Shown: positions 51,763 through 60,857, numbered from the stretch's first letter. The stretch is 64,000 nt of DNA from CAVVTR01 sp963751245 (GCA_963751245.1 CAVVTR010000006.1:186001-250000), one strand, 5' to 3'. The notes: generated from the sequence alone by a model not told the origin. Numbers and translations are program-made.

Positions 51763-54144
51763 TCACGTCCGCAGCGTCGTCGAGCGGTTGATGGCCAGGA
51801 GCGCGAACACCACCGTCGGCGTCCACGCCGCCATCACCGGCGGGATCAGCGAGGCCTCCCCCAGCTTGGTGACGAAGGCTGTGATCGCGAAGTACCCCAT
51901 GCCCAGGACGAGGGCCAGCGCGATCCCTTTCACCGCGCCCTTGCGTCCCATGCGAAAGGCGTAGGGGAGGGCGAGCCACGACAGCAGCAGCAGGCTCAGG
52001 GGGTAGGCGACCTTCTGGTACAGCTGCACGGTGTAGCGGTCCACCCGGTAGCCGGCGGTGCGCAGCGTGCGGATGTAGTCGTACAGCTCCCTGAAGCTCA
52101 TCTGCGAGGGCTTGCGGTACTCCCGCCCGAAGTACGACGGCCCCTGGGAGATGGGCAGCACGATGGGGGCGGGGTGCTCGGCGAAATCGGCGGTGCCGTC
52201 GGCGAGAAACACCCGCGACCACGCGCTCTCGCCGATCCACTTGCCGTCCACGTACCGCGCGGTGCGCGCCATGTAGCGGGCGCGCAGGTCCATGCGCTGG
52301 TCGAAGACGTAGATGGAGGGGCGGACGAGGGTCCTCGTGTCGGGATCGAACTGCACGAAGTTGACCAGGGTGCGGCCGTCGGGGAGGAAGAGCCAGAGGC
52401 GGTCGGTGGCCCGGTAGGATCGGGCCACCTTGCGCCCCTTGATGACGTCCTCGAGCCTCTGGCTCGTACGGTTGGCCCGCTGGACCAGCGAGTCGTCCAC
52501 CGTGAACAGTCCCACCCCGAGCAGGAACGCCAGGATGAGGAGGGGAGCGGCCACCCGGGTCAGGGAGACGCCGGCCGCCTTGAGCGCGGTGGACTCGTTG
52601 GTCTTCTCCAGCGAGGCCGTGGTGCCCAGGAAGGCGATGACGAAGGCCAGCGGCACGATCTCGTGGAGGATCTGGGGAAGGCTGAAGAAGTAGTACGACG
52701 CAACGACCAGGAACGGCACGGCGTGGCGCTGGATCTCGTCGAGCTTCTCGGACAGGTTGATGGTCACGTAGATGGCGCAGACGGCGACCACCACCAGGGT
52801 GAAGAAGCCGAGGCACTGGCGGACCAGCCTGCGGTCCATGACGCCCAGCAGGTTGAACCCCCGCGGGCTGCCGTTGCCGCCGTCCTCGGCGCCGCAGCGC
52901 ACCACGGAACGCGAGTACACGCGGGAAGGCTGCACCGAAGCGGCTTCCCCGGCCAGCTCGTCCGGCTCCCCGGAGGGCTTGCGGCGGAGCCGCCGCCACA
53001 CCGCCGACAGGATGGACTCCCGCTCCACGCCGCGGCTGACGCGGCGCAGCAGCGCGAGACCGAAGGCGACGAGGGCGAGGTTGGGCAGCCAGATCCCGGC
53101 GGCCACCGGCAGCTTCCCCGACTGGGCCAGGAGCTCGCCGTTGTTGAGGAGGACGTAGTAGGCGACCACCAGCGCCACCGACGCCGTGAGGCCGAACCCC
53201 TTGCCGCCGCGTCGGTTGCTGACCCCGAGGGGGAAGCCCACGAAGCCGAACACCAGCGCCGCCGCCGGAATCGCCACCCGCTTGTTCAGCTCGATCAGGG
53301 CATCCCGGCGCTCGGGACTGGCCCGCCCGGCCTTCTTGACCCGACCGAGCAACTCCGCCGTGGTGGTCTCCCGGACACCGACCCGGCTGGTCGACGAGCT
53401 GGCCGCGGCCGGCGCGCGAAGCAGGATCTTCTGCTCCCGGTTGGAGCTCATCTGGTAGCTCTGCGGCCGGTCCGGCTGCATCACGTGCGAGGTCGTGTCA
53501 TCCAGGTTGAGCCATGCGGTGCCGTCCCGGGGATCTACCGTGAACTCGCCGGACTCCGCGGTGATCAGGCGCTCCTCGGTGGGCGAGGTGCTGTCGAAGA
53601 GGAGGATGCCGTGCCATTCGCCGGTGTCCCGGTTAATGCGGTTCACGTAGAGCAGGAGACCGGGGAACTCCTCGTTGAACTCGCGGGGCTCGACGGCCGT
53701 CCGCGCGCCCCCCGAGAGGGCGACCTTCATGGCCAGCTGCTGGAAGGTGCCGTTGGCCCGGGGCATCACCTCCACGGTGAGCGCGGCGTCGACGAGGAAC
53801 ATGACCGCGGCGGCGACGACGAGGGGGCGGGCGAGCCTGGAGAGGCGAACGCCGCACGCCTGAGCGGCGATGAGCTCCGAGTCGGACGACCAGCGGGCGG
53901 CGGTCATCAGCACGGCGAACAGCGTGCCCATCGGGATCGTCAGGGCGAGGACGTTGGGCACGCTCAGGAGGAGCAGCTCCAGCGCCACCGTGACCGGGGC
54001 ACTGTGCGAGATGAACAGGTCCGCCAGGACGAACAGCGAGCGGATGAGGAGCAGGAACGAGCTCACGCCCGTGGCCAGCAGGAAGGTGGGGAGCATCTCG
54101 CGGACCAGGGCGCGAGACACGACGAGGCGCGGACGGCGTGCCAT
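51763..54144 (-). CDS. Fused LptF-LptG LPS-export permease
   Basis: Inner-membrane permease of the LPS transport system, normally two separate subunits. Here one 793-residue chain contains both. Residues 1-375 form a complete LptF/G unit (three helices, a periplasmic beta-jellyroll with LLYVNRINRDTGEWHGI and three more helices). A charged linker spans 376-435. Residues 436-793 form a second unit starting DRRLVRQCLGFFTLVVVAVCAIYV and containing LEKTNESTALKAAGVS, the LptG coupling-helix type sequence. The ATG at 54144 is eight bases after a TACCAT box. The ATPase lptB and periplasmic lptC/lptA genes are not in the window. Confidence 0.88.
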   Translation of the reverse strand: MARRPRLVVSRALVREMLPTFLLATGVSSFLLLIRSLFVLADLFISHSAPVTVALELLLLSVPNVLALTIPMGTLFAVLMTAARWSSDSELIAAQACGVRLSRLARPLVVAAAVMFLVDAALTVEVMPRANGTFQQLAMKVALSGGARTAVEPREFNEEFPGLLLYVNRINRDTGEWHGILLFDSTSPTEERLITAESGEFTVDPRDGTAWLNLDDTTSHVMQPDRPQSYQMSSNREQKILLRAPAAASSSTSRVGVRETTTAELLGRVKKAGRASPERRDALIELNKRVAIPAAALVFGFVGFPLGVSNRRGGKGFGLTASVALVVAYYVLLNNGELLAQSGKLPVAAGIWLPNLALVAFGLALLRRVSRGVERESILSAVWRRLRRKPSGEPDELAGEAASVQPSRVYSRSVVRCGAEDGGNGSPRGFNLLGVMDRRLVRQCLGFFTLVVVAVCAIYVTINLSEKLDEIQRHAVPFLVVASYYFFSLPQILHEIVPLAFVIAFLGTTASLEKTNESTALKAAGVSLTRVAAPLLILAFLLGVGLFTVDDSLVQRANRTSQRLEDVIKGRKVARSYRATDRLWLFLPDGRTLVNFVQFDPDTRTLVRPSIYVFDQRMDLRARYMARTARYVDGKWIGESAWSRVFLADGTADFAEHPAPIVLPISQGPSYFGREYRKPSQMSFRELYDYIRTLRTAGYRVDRYTVQLYQKVAYPLSLLLLSWLALPYAFRMGRKGAVKGIALALVLGMGYFAITAFVTKLGEASLIPPVMAAWTPTVVFALLAINRSTTLRT

Positions 54145-54152
54145 ACCCGGGC

Positions 54153-54158
54153 ATGGTA
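54153..54158 (-). promoter_or_regulatory. Leaderless -10 box for lptFG
   Basis: TACCAT on the minus strand ends eight bases before the ATG at 54144. Confidence 0.4.
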
Positions 54159-54235
54159 CGTCACCCGTGCCGGAGCCGCCAGACCGCCGGCGGCCGCGGG
54201 CTTCGACGCGACTCCCGGAAAGCGCGTTGCCGGCG

Positions 54236-54365
54236 CTTTCCACAGCCCCGACCCAGCGCCGGCAAGGGGACGGCTTCCTCCGCAGGGATTTCCACAGGAC
54301 GGCGGGTTTCCACATGCCCCGGTTCCAGTTTCAATGTCCGATAAGAAATATTATGTTAACTTCAA
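54236..54365. other. DnaA-box-like cluster next to AT-rich patch (candidate origin element)
   Basis: The 347-base gap between parB and lptFG holds three same-strand 9-mers differing from TTWTNCACA only at position one: CTTTCCACA (54236-54244), ATTTCCACA (54288-54296) and GTTTCCACA (54306-54314). They are followed by a 25-base patch (54341-54365) with only four G/C, extreme for this genome. This resembles DnaA boxes beside an unwinding element, and parAB is adjacent as often seen near oriC. dnaA, dnaN and gyrB are not in the window, and genes on both sides point the same way. No coding region is seen here. Confidence 0.4.
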
Positions 54366-54491
54366 GCCGGGAGTGACGGCGCCCGATGCGCCGACGGCTC
54401 ACCGAGGCCTCTCCACCCTCTCTCTTCGGATGCTGCTGCGCCCCTCGGGCGCCGCTTCGATTGTGTGAGGTACGGCCGGACGGTAGCGGGC

Positions 54492-55463
54492 TCAGTCCTG
54501 CTCGCCTTCGCCGGCGCCGGCCGCCGGCGAAGGTGGCTGCAGGCGCTCGTCGAGCTCCCCGCTGCGCACCCGGGCCAGGAGTGACTCCAGCGTGTCGATC
54601 ACCTCGGCCCGCGTGATCCCCGGCCGCCGGATCGACAGCGACAGGTGCACCGGTGCATCCGCCGCCGGGCGGTAGCGAATCTGGATGGGACGGAAGCGCC
54701 CGGCGTCCGCGCCCGGCGCGCCGTCTGAGGCACCCTCCGCGTTCCCGGCGCCGGCGTCGGGGGCCTCGCCGTCCTCGCCATGCCTGAGCTGCTGGGAGGT
54801 GTAGCGGGCGGCCTCCCGGTCGAGGCGCCCCTCGGCGATCTCCTGGACGAGCGTCTCCATGGCCTCCACCGACTCCGCGCGGGCGATGAGCAGGAGAACG
54901 CTCTTCGCCGTGATGTCGGCATGCCGACACAAGTCGCGGATGCCCGGAGGCATGGCGAGGAGCTTGAGGCCCTCCGTCACCGTCGAGCGCGACTTCCCCA
55001 CGGCTCCGGCGACGGCCTCGTGGGTGTAGCCGTACTTCTCCACGAGGGTGCGGTACCCCTCGGCCTCCTCGAAGGCGGACAGATCCCGGCGCTGCAGGTT
55101 CTCCACGAGGGCCAGCTCCAGCGCCTCCTGGTCGGTGGCGGTGAGCTCGACGCAGGGAACCTCCGTGAGCCCCGCCTCGAGGGCGGCGTGGAAGCGCCGC
55201 TCGCCGGCGATGAGCTGGTAGCGGGAGGAACCCTCCGCGGCGCGGCGGACGAGGAGCGGCTCCAGCACTCCCCTCCTCCGGATGGACTCCGCCAGGTCCT
55301 GCAGGTCTCCGAGGTTGGAACGCGGCTGCTCGGGGTTCGTCTCGATGTCCTCGGTGCGCAGCATCAGCCCGACTCCGGTCACGGAGTGGTTGGCGAGGGC
55401 CTCCACGAAGTGGCGGTCGTGCCTCATCTTCTGGTGGCCGGGCAACCCCTTCCTGCTAGACAC
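54492..55463 (-). CDS. parB: Chromosome partition protein ParB
   Basis: CTPase DNA clamp that loads at parS and spreads, 323 residues. The ParB/Srx domain includes NPEQPR near 43-48, GERRFHAALEAGL (87-99, nucleotide site) and ENLQRRDLSAFEEAEGY (121-137). The helix-turn-helix (about 146-172) contains THEAVAGAVGKSRSTVTEGLKLL. A low-complexity linker (225-260) leads to a C-terminal dimerisation domain. A perfect 16-bp palindrome lies within the gene at 54914-54929. The GTG overlaps the parA stop by eight bases. Lack of a plasmid replication gene and the surrounding housekeeping genes indicate the chromosomal copy. Confidence 0.93.
   Translation of the reverse strand: MSSRKGLPGHQKMRHDRHFVEALANHSVTGVGLMLRTEDIETNPEQPRSNLGDLQDLAESIRRRGVLEPLLVRRAAEGSSRYQLIAGERRFHAALEAGLTEVPCVELTATDQEALELALVENLQRRDLSAFEEAEGYRTLVEKYGYTHEAVAGAVGKSRSTVTEGLKLLAMPPGIRDLCRHADITAKSVLLLIARAESVEAMETLVQEIAEGRLDREAARYTSQQLRHGEDGEAPDAGAGNAEGASDGAPGADAGRFRPIQIRYRPAADAPVHLSLSIRRPGITRAEVIDTLESLLARVRSGELDERLQPPSPAAGAGEGEQD
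54914..54929. other. Perfect palindrome TGTCGGCATGCCGACA
   Basis: A 16-bp perfect palindrome inside parB. It encodes part of LCRHAD, so codon choice is compatible with it. A one-base variant lies at 51688-51703. It could be a binding site for a dimeric regulator or a species-specific parS, but it does not resemble canonical parS. Confidence 0.55.
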
Positions 55464-56208
55464 GGGACATCACCTCCTCACACAGCGCATAGTACTCGAC
55501 GGCGCCGGAGGAGTCGGGTGCGTGCTCGAAGATCGAGGTCCGGTACGCCGGGCTCTCCTCGAGCCTGACCGAGCGGGTCACCACCGTCTTGAACACCTTG
55601 TTCCCGAACACGCCGCTGATCTGGTCCAGGCTGTCCCGGGCAATGATGGTGCGGCGGTCGAACAGGGTGACCAGCACGCCGAGGAGCTGCAGGTCGGGGT
55701 TGGCGCGGGACTTGATCTTGTCCATCGTCTCCAGCAGATCGTCGGTCCCCTCCAGGGCGAAGTACGACGCCTGGATGGGAATGAGCAGGTGGCTGGCCGC
55801 GACGAGGGCGTTCACGGTGATGAGCCCGAGGGTCGGCGGGGTGTCGACGATGACGTACTCGTACCGGTCGAGCACCTCGGAGATCCTGTCCTTGAGCCGG
55901 AAGTGCGCCTCCAGCTCGCCGACCAGGGCGCTCTCCACCTTGGCGAGGGAGATCCTCGCGGGAGCCAGCTCGAGCCGTTCGAGCTGCGTGGGGACGATGA
56001 CGTCCCGGATGGGTGTTCCGTCCACCAGCACGTCGTACATGGAGCGCCCGAGATCCGCCGGGTCGACGAAGGACAGGGTCGTGTTGGACTGTGGATCCAG
56101 GTCCACGAGCAGCGTCCGCACGCCCTTCAGCGCCAGGGCGGCGGCCAGGTTGATTGCGGTGGTGGTCTTCCCGACTCCACCCTTCTGGTTGGCAATGGTG
56201 ATTATCAT
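55456..56208 (-). CDS. parA: Chromosome partition ATPase ParA
   Basis: Walker-type ATPase moving ParB-parS complexes, 250 residues, the short Soj form without an N-terminal DNA-binding domain. The deviant Walker A KGGVGKTT is at 9-16, LLVDLDPQSNTT follows (Walker A'), and Walker B is YVIVDTPPTLGLIT. The ATG begins MIITIANQKGG as in Soj. A sigma-70-like promoter lies 29-56 bases upstream. It is co-transcribed with parB. Confidence 0.95.
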   Translation of the reverse strand: MIITIANQKGGVGKTTTAINLAAALALKGVRTLLVDLDPQSNTTLSFVDPADLGRSMYDVLVDGTPIRDVIVPTQLERLELAPARISLAKVESALVGELEAHFRLKDRISEVLDRYEYVIVDTPPTLGLITVNALVAASHLLIPIQASYFALEGTDDLLETMDKIKSRANPDLQLLGVLVTLFDRRTIIARDSLDQISGVFGNKVFKTVVTRSVRLEESPAYRTSIFEHAPDSSGAVEYYALCEEVMSRV

Positions 56209-56236
56209 CGTCGTCGGTCACGCTCAGCTCTGGCAC

Positions 56237-56264
56237 TTTATCGGGGCGCTCAAATCCATGTCAA
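56237..56264 (-). promoter_or_regulatory. Promoter of parAB
   Basis: On the minus strand a perfect TTGACA (56264-56259) is 16 bases from GATAAA (56242-56237). The predicted leader is about 20 bases. This lies in the 101-base gap between the nuclease gene and parA. Confidence 0.6.
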
Positions 56265-56309
56265 GGCGACCGGACCCCGCTCGCCGCGCAGAAGAGGGGC
56301 TTCGGCCCG

Positions 56310-56843
56310 TCACATCTTGTACTTGCCGAGTTGCTCGGGGGTCAGCGATTCGAGCCAGTCCCTCAGGCGCTGCTCCGGGTCCTCGCCGTCGCCGAAGTCG
56401 AGGGCGTGGGCATCTGTGAAGACGTTCTCCGCGACCCGGATCGGCGCGTGGCAGCGCAGCGCCAGGGCGATGGCATCCGACGGGCGCGCATCGACGTTCA
56501 CCGTGCCGCCGTTCGAGGTGCGGAGCACGATGCTCGCGTGGAAAGTGCTCTCCTGCAGCGAGTGCACGGTGATCGACGCCACCGACGCCCCGAGGGCCTC
56601 TACCACACCGCGCAGCAGGTCGTGGGTCATCGGCCTCGGGGTCTGCACGCCCTCCAGCTCGAGGGCGATTGCGTTGGCCTCGAAGACGCCGATCCAGATG
56701 GGCAGGAAGAGGTTCTCCTCCGGCCTCTTGAGGATCACGATGGGCGTGTTGGAAACCGGGTCCAGGATGAGACCCCGGATCTCGACGTCCCACAGCGTCG
56801 GCTCGTCCGAGCGCGGCTCGCTCACGCTTTTAATGTCAACCAT
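56310..56843 (-). CDS. Bifunctional nuclease-domain protein (BFN/DUF151)
   Basis: A 177-residue protein of the DUF151/BFN family. Typical segments are VILKRPEENLFLPIWIGVFEANAIALELEG, RPMTHDLLRGVVEALGASVASITVH and RPSDAIALALRCHAPI, followed by an acidic C-terminal helix resembling a UVR-like tail. Plant BFN cleaves RNA and DNA; bacterial function is unclear. It follows miaB by 13 bases and is probably co-transcribed with it. Confidence 0.9.
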   Translation of the reverse strand: MVDIKSVSEPRSDEPTLWDVEIRGLILDPVSNTPIVILKRPEENLFLPIWIGVFEANAIALELEGVQTPRPMTHDLLRGVVEALGASVASITVHSLQESTFHASIVLRTSNGGTVNVDARPSDAIALALRCHAPIRVAENVFTDAHALDFGDGEDPEQRLRDWLESLTPEQLGKYKM

Positions 56844-56856
56844 AGTGTGACCCCTG

Positions 56857-58197
56857 TCAAGCCGAAGGAAGCAGTCTCGCCGGCATCAGAGCCCGCTCTC
56901 CGAGCAGGGCGTGCGCGGTGGCGCCGGTGACGGTGACCGAGGCCAGCGCACCGGCACGGATCCCCTCCCAGGACGGGAAGTTGACGACCCGGTTGTCGTC
57001 TCCCCTGCCCTGCCACACCCCGGTCCCCCGCTTGGCCGGCCCGTCCACGAGCACCTCGACGGTGCGCCCGATGCGCGCCTGGTTGAGCGCCAGCTGGATA
57101 CGGCCCTGGAGATCGAAGAGCCTCTGCAGCCGCTCTCCGGCCACCGGCCGTGGCACCGCGCCGGGGTAGCGTGCCGCCGGCGTTCGGGGGCGCGGCGAGT
57201 ACGCGAAGCCGTAGAGCTGGCCGAACCCGATCTCCTCGACCAGCGTCATCGTCTCCTCGAACTCCGCGTCGGTCTCTCCGGGGAAGCCGACGATGACGTC
57301 GGTGGACAAGGTCACGTCGGGTCTCGCGGCGCGGATCGAGGCGACCAGCTCCACGTATTCGGCGCGGGTGTAGCGCCGGTGCATCCGCCGCAGGACGGTG
57401 TCGGACCCCGACTGGAAGGGCAGGTGGAGGTAGGAGCTCAACCGCGGCAGCGTGGCCAACGCCTCGACCAGGGTGCGGTCGAAGTAGCGCGGGTGCGACG
57501 TGATGAACTGGACGCGCCAGAGCTCCCGCGACGCGGTGACCCTGGAGAGCAAGTCGGCGAGGCTGGCACCGGTGTCCGGGCACCGGTAGGCGTTCACGGT
57601 CTGTCCGAGGAGGGTGACCTCCCTGGCGCCGCGGACGGCCAGGTCGCGTACCTCCGAGACGATGTCTTCGAGGGGCCGGCTCACCTCCCGCCCCCGCGTG
57701 TAGGGGACAACGCAGAAGGTGCAGTGCTGGTCGCAGCCGTGGATGACGGTGACGTACTGCCGCGCCGAGCTCCCCCGGGCGACGAGGTGGGTGTCCAGGT
57801 CCCGGGTGGCGTCGAACCCCGTGAGCTCGGCGCACCGTCCGTCGGCCGCGGCGTCCAGGGCGTCCCCCAGCTGCCCGATCCGCCCGGGCCCCAGCACGAA
57901 CCCCAGCACCGGGCTCCGGGCCAGCAGCCGGCCGCCCTCCTGCTCGGCGACGCAGCCGCACAGGCCGACGAGCCGGGGACGGCCCCCCTCGTCCCGCAGG
58001 CGGCGCAGCTCGCCCAGCCGGGAGAGGACCTTCTGGACCGCCTTCTCGCGGACCGAGCAGGTGTTGAGGAGGGCCACGTCGGCGTCGCCCGGCTCCTCGA
58101 CCCGCTCCAGCCCCCGGGCCTCCAGGATGCCGGCGAGGTGCTGGCTGTCCAGGGTGTTCATCTGGCAGCCCCAGGTTTCGATGAAGTACGTCCTCAC
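56857..58197 (-). CDS. miaB: tRNA-2-methylthio-N6-dimethylallyladenosine synthase MiaB
   Basis: Radical-SAM methylthiotransferase modifying A37 of tRNAs that read UNN codons, including tRNA-Phe. The 446 residues have the N-terminal UPF0004 domain with auxiliary-cluster Cys11, Cys47 and Cys80. The radical SAM motif is Cys155, Cys159 and Cys162 (CDQHCTFC), followed by PYTRGRE, and a C-terminal TRAM domain completes the chain. DVIVGFPGETDAEFEET is characteristic. GTG start at 58197. It lies between the PTS operon and the nuclease gene. Confidence 0.95.
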   Translation of the reverse strand: MRTYFIETWGCQMNTLDSQHLAGILEARGLERVEEPGDADVALLNTCSVREKAVQKVLSRLGELRRLRDEGGRPRLVGLCGCVAEQEGGRLLARSPVLGFVLGPGRIGQLGDALDAAADGRCAELTGFDATRDLDTHLVARGSSARQYVTVIHGCDQHCTFCVVPYTRGREVSRPLEDIVSEVRDLAVRGAREVTLLGQTVNAYRCPDTGASLADLLSRVTASRELWRVQFITSHPRYFDRTLVEALATLPRLSSYLHLPFQSGSDTVLRRMHRRYTRAEYVELVASIRAARPDVTLSTDVIVGFPGETDAEFEETMTLVEEIGFGQLYGFAYSPRPRTPAARYPGAVPRPVAGERLQRLFDLQGRIQLALNQARIGRTVEVLVDGPAKRGTGVWQGRGDDNRVVNFPSWEGIRAGALASVTVTGATAHALLGERALMPARLLPSA

Positions 58198-58306
58198 GTG
58201 CGCTCTTTCCCCCGGTGCCGCCGGGCCCCGAGACGCTGCGGACGCCGGGCGGCGTCCGCCTTCATACCCGGTCCGGCCGCCGTGCGCAAGGCCCGGCGGA
58301 TCGCCC

Positions 58307-58972
58307 CTACTTCTTCCTCACGCCCTCCGGGAGCGGAGGCTGGTTGGGGAACTTCTGGGCAGGCAGCTTCGGCTCCGGCTCGGGCAGGCCCCTGAACCAG
58401 CCCGGCAGGGCCCCGTCCTTCCGGGCGTCGTTCATCACCTTGTCCGGCAGGCCCACGGTCTGTTCGGCCTGCGCCTTGGCGTTGCGCCACTCGACCAGCG
58501 CCTTGTCCCAGGCGGGCTTGATCACCCCGTCGCGGTAGGCGGGGTCGTCCTCGGCGTAGAACTGGCGTTCGAGCCGGTTGACCTCTCCGTTGAGGCGAAC
58601 CTCTTCCTCCCGCCAGTAGGCGACCGTCGCGCGGGCGTCCTGGTACGCCTGCTGCCAGAAGGCCTTCCTCCCCTCGCCCGACCCGCTGGCTTCTTCTCCG
58701 GAGGGTGGGGAGCCCGAGGAGGGCTCGGCGGTGGTCAGCTCGACACCGGCGGAGAGCTTGACCACCGTCTCGTTGGTGATGGTCCGGGACGCGCCGTTCT
58801 CGGGCAGGCGGAGCTTGATGCGCTTCGCCACCGCTTCCAGGGAGGAGCGCCTGGCGGTGGATTCGGTGGATTGCTGGCCGAGCAGCACCTTGATCGCCGG
58901 CGGGGCCGGCGCCGGAGTCGGGGCCGGCGTCGCCGCCTGCGCCGCGGTCAGGAGCAGCGAGATCAGAACCAT
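58307..58972 (-). CDS. Secreted coiled-coil protein of unknown function
   Basis: Not recognised. About 221 residues with a short signal peptide (MVLISLLLTAAQA) and an ATP/PAP-rich linker. A basic helical section and a Ser/Gly/Glu linker lead to a strongly helical middle (FWQQAYQDARATVAYWREEEVRLNGEVNRLERQFY) likely to form a coiled coil. A Pro-rich tail ends it. The start at 58972 has GGAGG upstream; in-frame ATGs at 59032 and 59071 would bury the signal. It lies in the same direction as ptsI and miaB but with gaps of more than 100 bases. Confidence 0.65.
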   Translation of the reverse strand: MVLISLLLTAAQAATPAPTPAPAPPAIKVLLGQQSTESTARRSSLEAVAKRIKLRLPENGASRTITNETVVKLSAGVELTTAEPSSGSPPSGEEASGSGEGRKAFWQQAYQDARATVAYWREEEVRLNGEVNRLERQFYAEDDPAYRDGVIKPAWDKALVEWRNAKAQAEQTVGLPDKVMNDARKDGALPGWFRGLPEPEPKLPAQKFPNQPPLPEGVRKK

Positions 58973-59087
58973 GGTGCCTCCGCCCCGCAGCGCCGCCGGC
59001 CAGCCGGCCCGCGACCCGGGGTCGATTCCCATGATACCCCAGCCGCGCGTCCCACGGTGTGACGTCTCCACAACGGAACCGATTGGT

Positions 59088-60857
59088 TCAGAGTCGGATA
59101 CGGACCTTGAGGTGGGCCATGAGGCCGGAGAGCCGCTCCAGGAGGTACTCCTCGACGTCCCTTGCGGTGGCCATGGCCAGCGCCCGCTGGGCGATCTTCC
59201 GGGCCTCGCGGTAGGACAGCGAACGGATCAGCTTGCGCACCACCGGGAGCGCCGGCGGGTGCATGGAGAACTCCTCGAGACCGAGCCCCACGAGGACGGG
59301 CACCGCCAGTGGATCCGCTGCCATCTCGCCGCACAGCGACACGGGGACGCCGCCCCGGCGGCCGGCGGTGATGACCCTCTCCACGAGCCGCAGCACCGCG
59401 GGGTGGAACGGATGATAGAGGTCGGCGACCTGCTCGTTGGCGCGGTCCACCGCCAGCGTGTACTGGGTGAGGTCGTTGGTGCCGATGGCGAAGAAGTCGA
59501 CCTCGTGGGCGAGGTGCTCGGCCACGAGAGCGGCGGCCGGCACCTCGATCATGGCTCCCACGGCCAACTTCTCCGGAACGTCGTACCCCTCGGACCTGAC
59601 CTCCTCGGCGAAGCGCCGCAGCAGCACCCGCACGGTCCGGACCTCCTCGATGTGGCTCACGAGGGGAACCATCACTCGGAGGTTGGCCCCGTTGCTGCCG
59701 GCAGCCCGCAGCAGCGCCCGCAGCTGGGTGCGGAAGAAGTCCGGACGCTGCAGGCACAGCCGCACGCCGCGCAGGCCCAGCACCGGGTTTCCCTCGGGGT
59801 TGCCGATGACCTCCCGGGCCAGCTTCTTGCCGCCGAGATCGAATGTCCTGATCGCCACGGGCTTGTCCGGGAACGCCGCCAGGATCGCGGAGTAGGCGTC
59901 GCTCTGCTCCTTCTCATCGGGCAGGTCCGGGCTCGCCTGGAGGTAGATGAACTCGCTCCGGAAGAGCCCGATGCCCTCGGCGCCCCCCGCCACCGCGGCC
60001 GGCAGCTCGTGCAGGAGGTCCACGTTGGCCAGGAGCCTGATCCTCCGGCCGTCGAGGGTCTCCGCCGGGTAGTGGGCGAGGCCGAGCAGCTCCTCCTGCC
60101 GGCGGCGGTGCTCCTCGGCGCGCAGGCGGTAGACCTGCACCAGGGCTGGGTCGGGGGACACGAGCACGTGGCCCTCGAAACCGTCCACGATGACGAGGGA
60201 CGCCTTCCGCGCGGCCTCCACCAGGCCGGCCACGCCCACCACGGCGGGGATGCCCAGGGACTTGGCGATGATGGTGGTGTGCGACGTCTTGCCGCCGGTC
60301 TCGGTGGCGAAGCCGAACGCCGCACCTGCGAACTGGATCGCCTGGGCGGGTGGGATGTCGTCGCCGACCAGCACCGACCCCGCCTCCATCCGCTCCAGGT
60401 TCGGCCGCGACCGGCCCTGCAGCTCACGCTGCAGCTGGGCGCCGACGTCGATGAGATCGGTCTGGCGCTCCCGGAGGTAGACGTCCCCGAGCCTCTCGAA
60501 CTGCGCCACCAGCTTGTTGATGACGTGTTCCAGCGCCCACTCGGCGTTGACCGAGCGGGTCCGGATGACGTCCTCCACCTCCTTGAGGAGGGTCGGGTCC
60601 TCGAGGAGCAGCTGGTGGGCCTCCAGGATGGAGCGGTACTCGCCCCCCATGCGGCTCGCCGTGTCCTCGATGACCCCCGCCATGTGGACCGCCGCCGTGC
60701 GCGCCGCTTCGTGGAGCCTCGCCACCTCGGCAGCGATGCCCTCCGCGGGCACCGCCACCAGGGCCACGGGAAGCGGGCGGTTCTCCACCACGACCGGCCG
60801 GCCGATGGCGATACCCGGAGAGACGCCCATCCCCACCAGGGTCCGTGGCGTGCTCAC
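59088..60857 (-). CDS. ptsI: PTS enzyme I
   Basis: Phosphoenolpyruvate:protein phosphotransferase that phosphorylates HPr. The 589 residues are standard EI length. The phospho-His is His193 in GGKTSHTTI, preceded by the HPr-binding helical domain (about 30-140). The PEP-binding barrel has LFRSEF, GLRGVRLCL, GAMIEVPAA, FAIGTNDLTQY and active Cys in VSLCGEMA. The GTG overlaps the ptsH stop. It completes the phosphorelay EI to HPr to EIIA-Man/EIIA-Ntr in this operon, with no sugar permease present. Confidence 0.96.
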   Translation of the reverse strand: MSTPRTLVGMGVSPGIAIGRPVVVENRPLPVALVAVPAEGIAAEVARLHEAARTAAVHMAGVIEDTASRMGGEYRSILEAHQLLLEDPTLLKEVEDVIRTRSVNAEWALEHVINKLVAQFERLGDVYLRERQTDLIDVGAQLQRELQGRSRPNLERMEAGSVLVGDDIPPAQAIQFAGAAFGFATETGGKTSHTTIIAKSLGIPAVVGVAGLVEAARKASLVIVDGFEGHVLVSPDPALVQVYRLRAEEHRRRQEELLGLAHYPAETLDGRRIRLLANVDLLHELPAAVAGGAEGIGLFRSEFIYLQASPDLPDEKEQSDAYSAILAAFPDKPVAIRTFDLGGKKLAREVIGNPEGNPVLGLRGVRLCLQRPDFFRTQLRALLRAAGSNGANLRVMVPLVSHIEEVRTVRVLLRRFAEEVRSEGYDVPEKLAVGAMIEVPAAALVAEHLAHEVDFFAIGTNDLTQYTLAVDRANEQVADLYHPFHPAVLRLVERVITAGRRGGVPVSLCGEMAADPLAVPVLVGLGLEEFSMHPPALPVVRKLIRSLSYREARKIAQRALAMATARDVEEYLLERLSGLMAHLKVRIRL

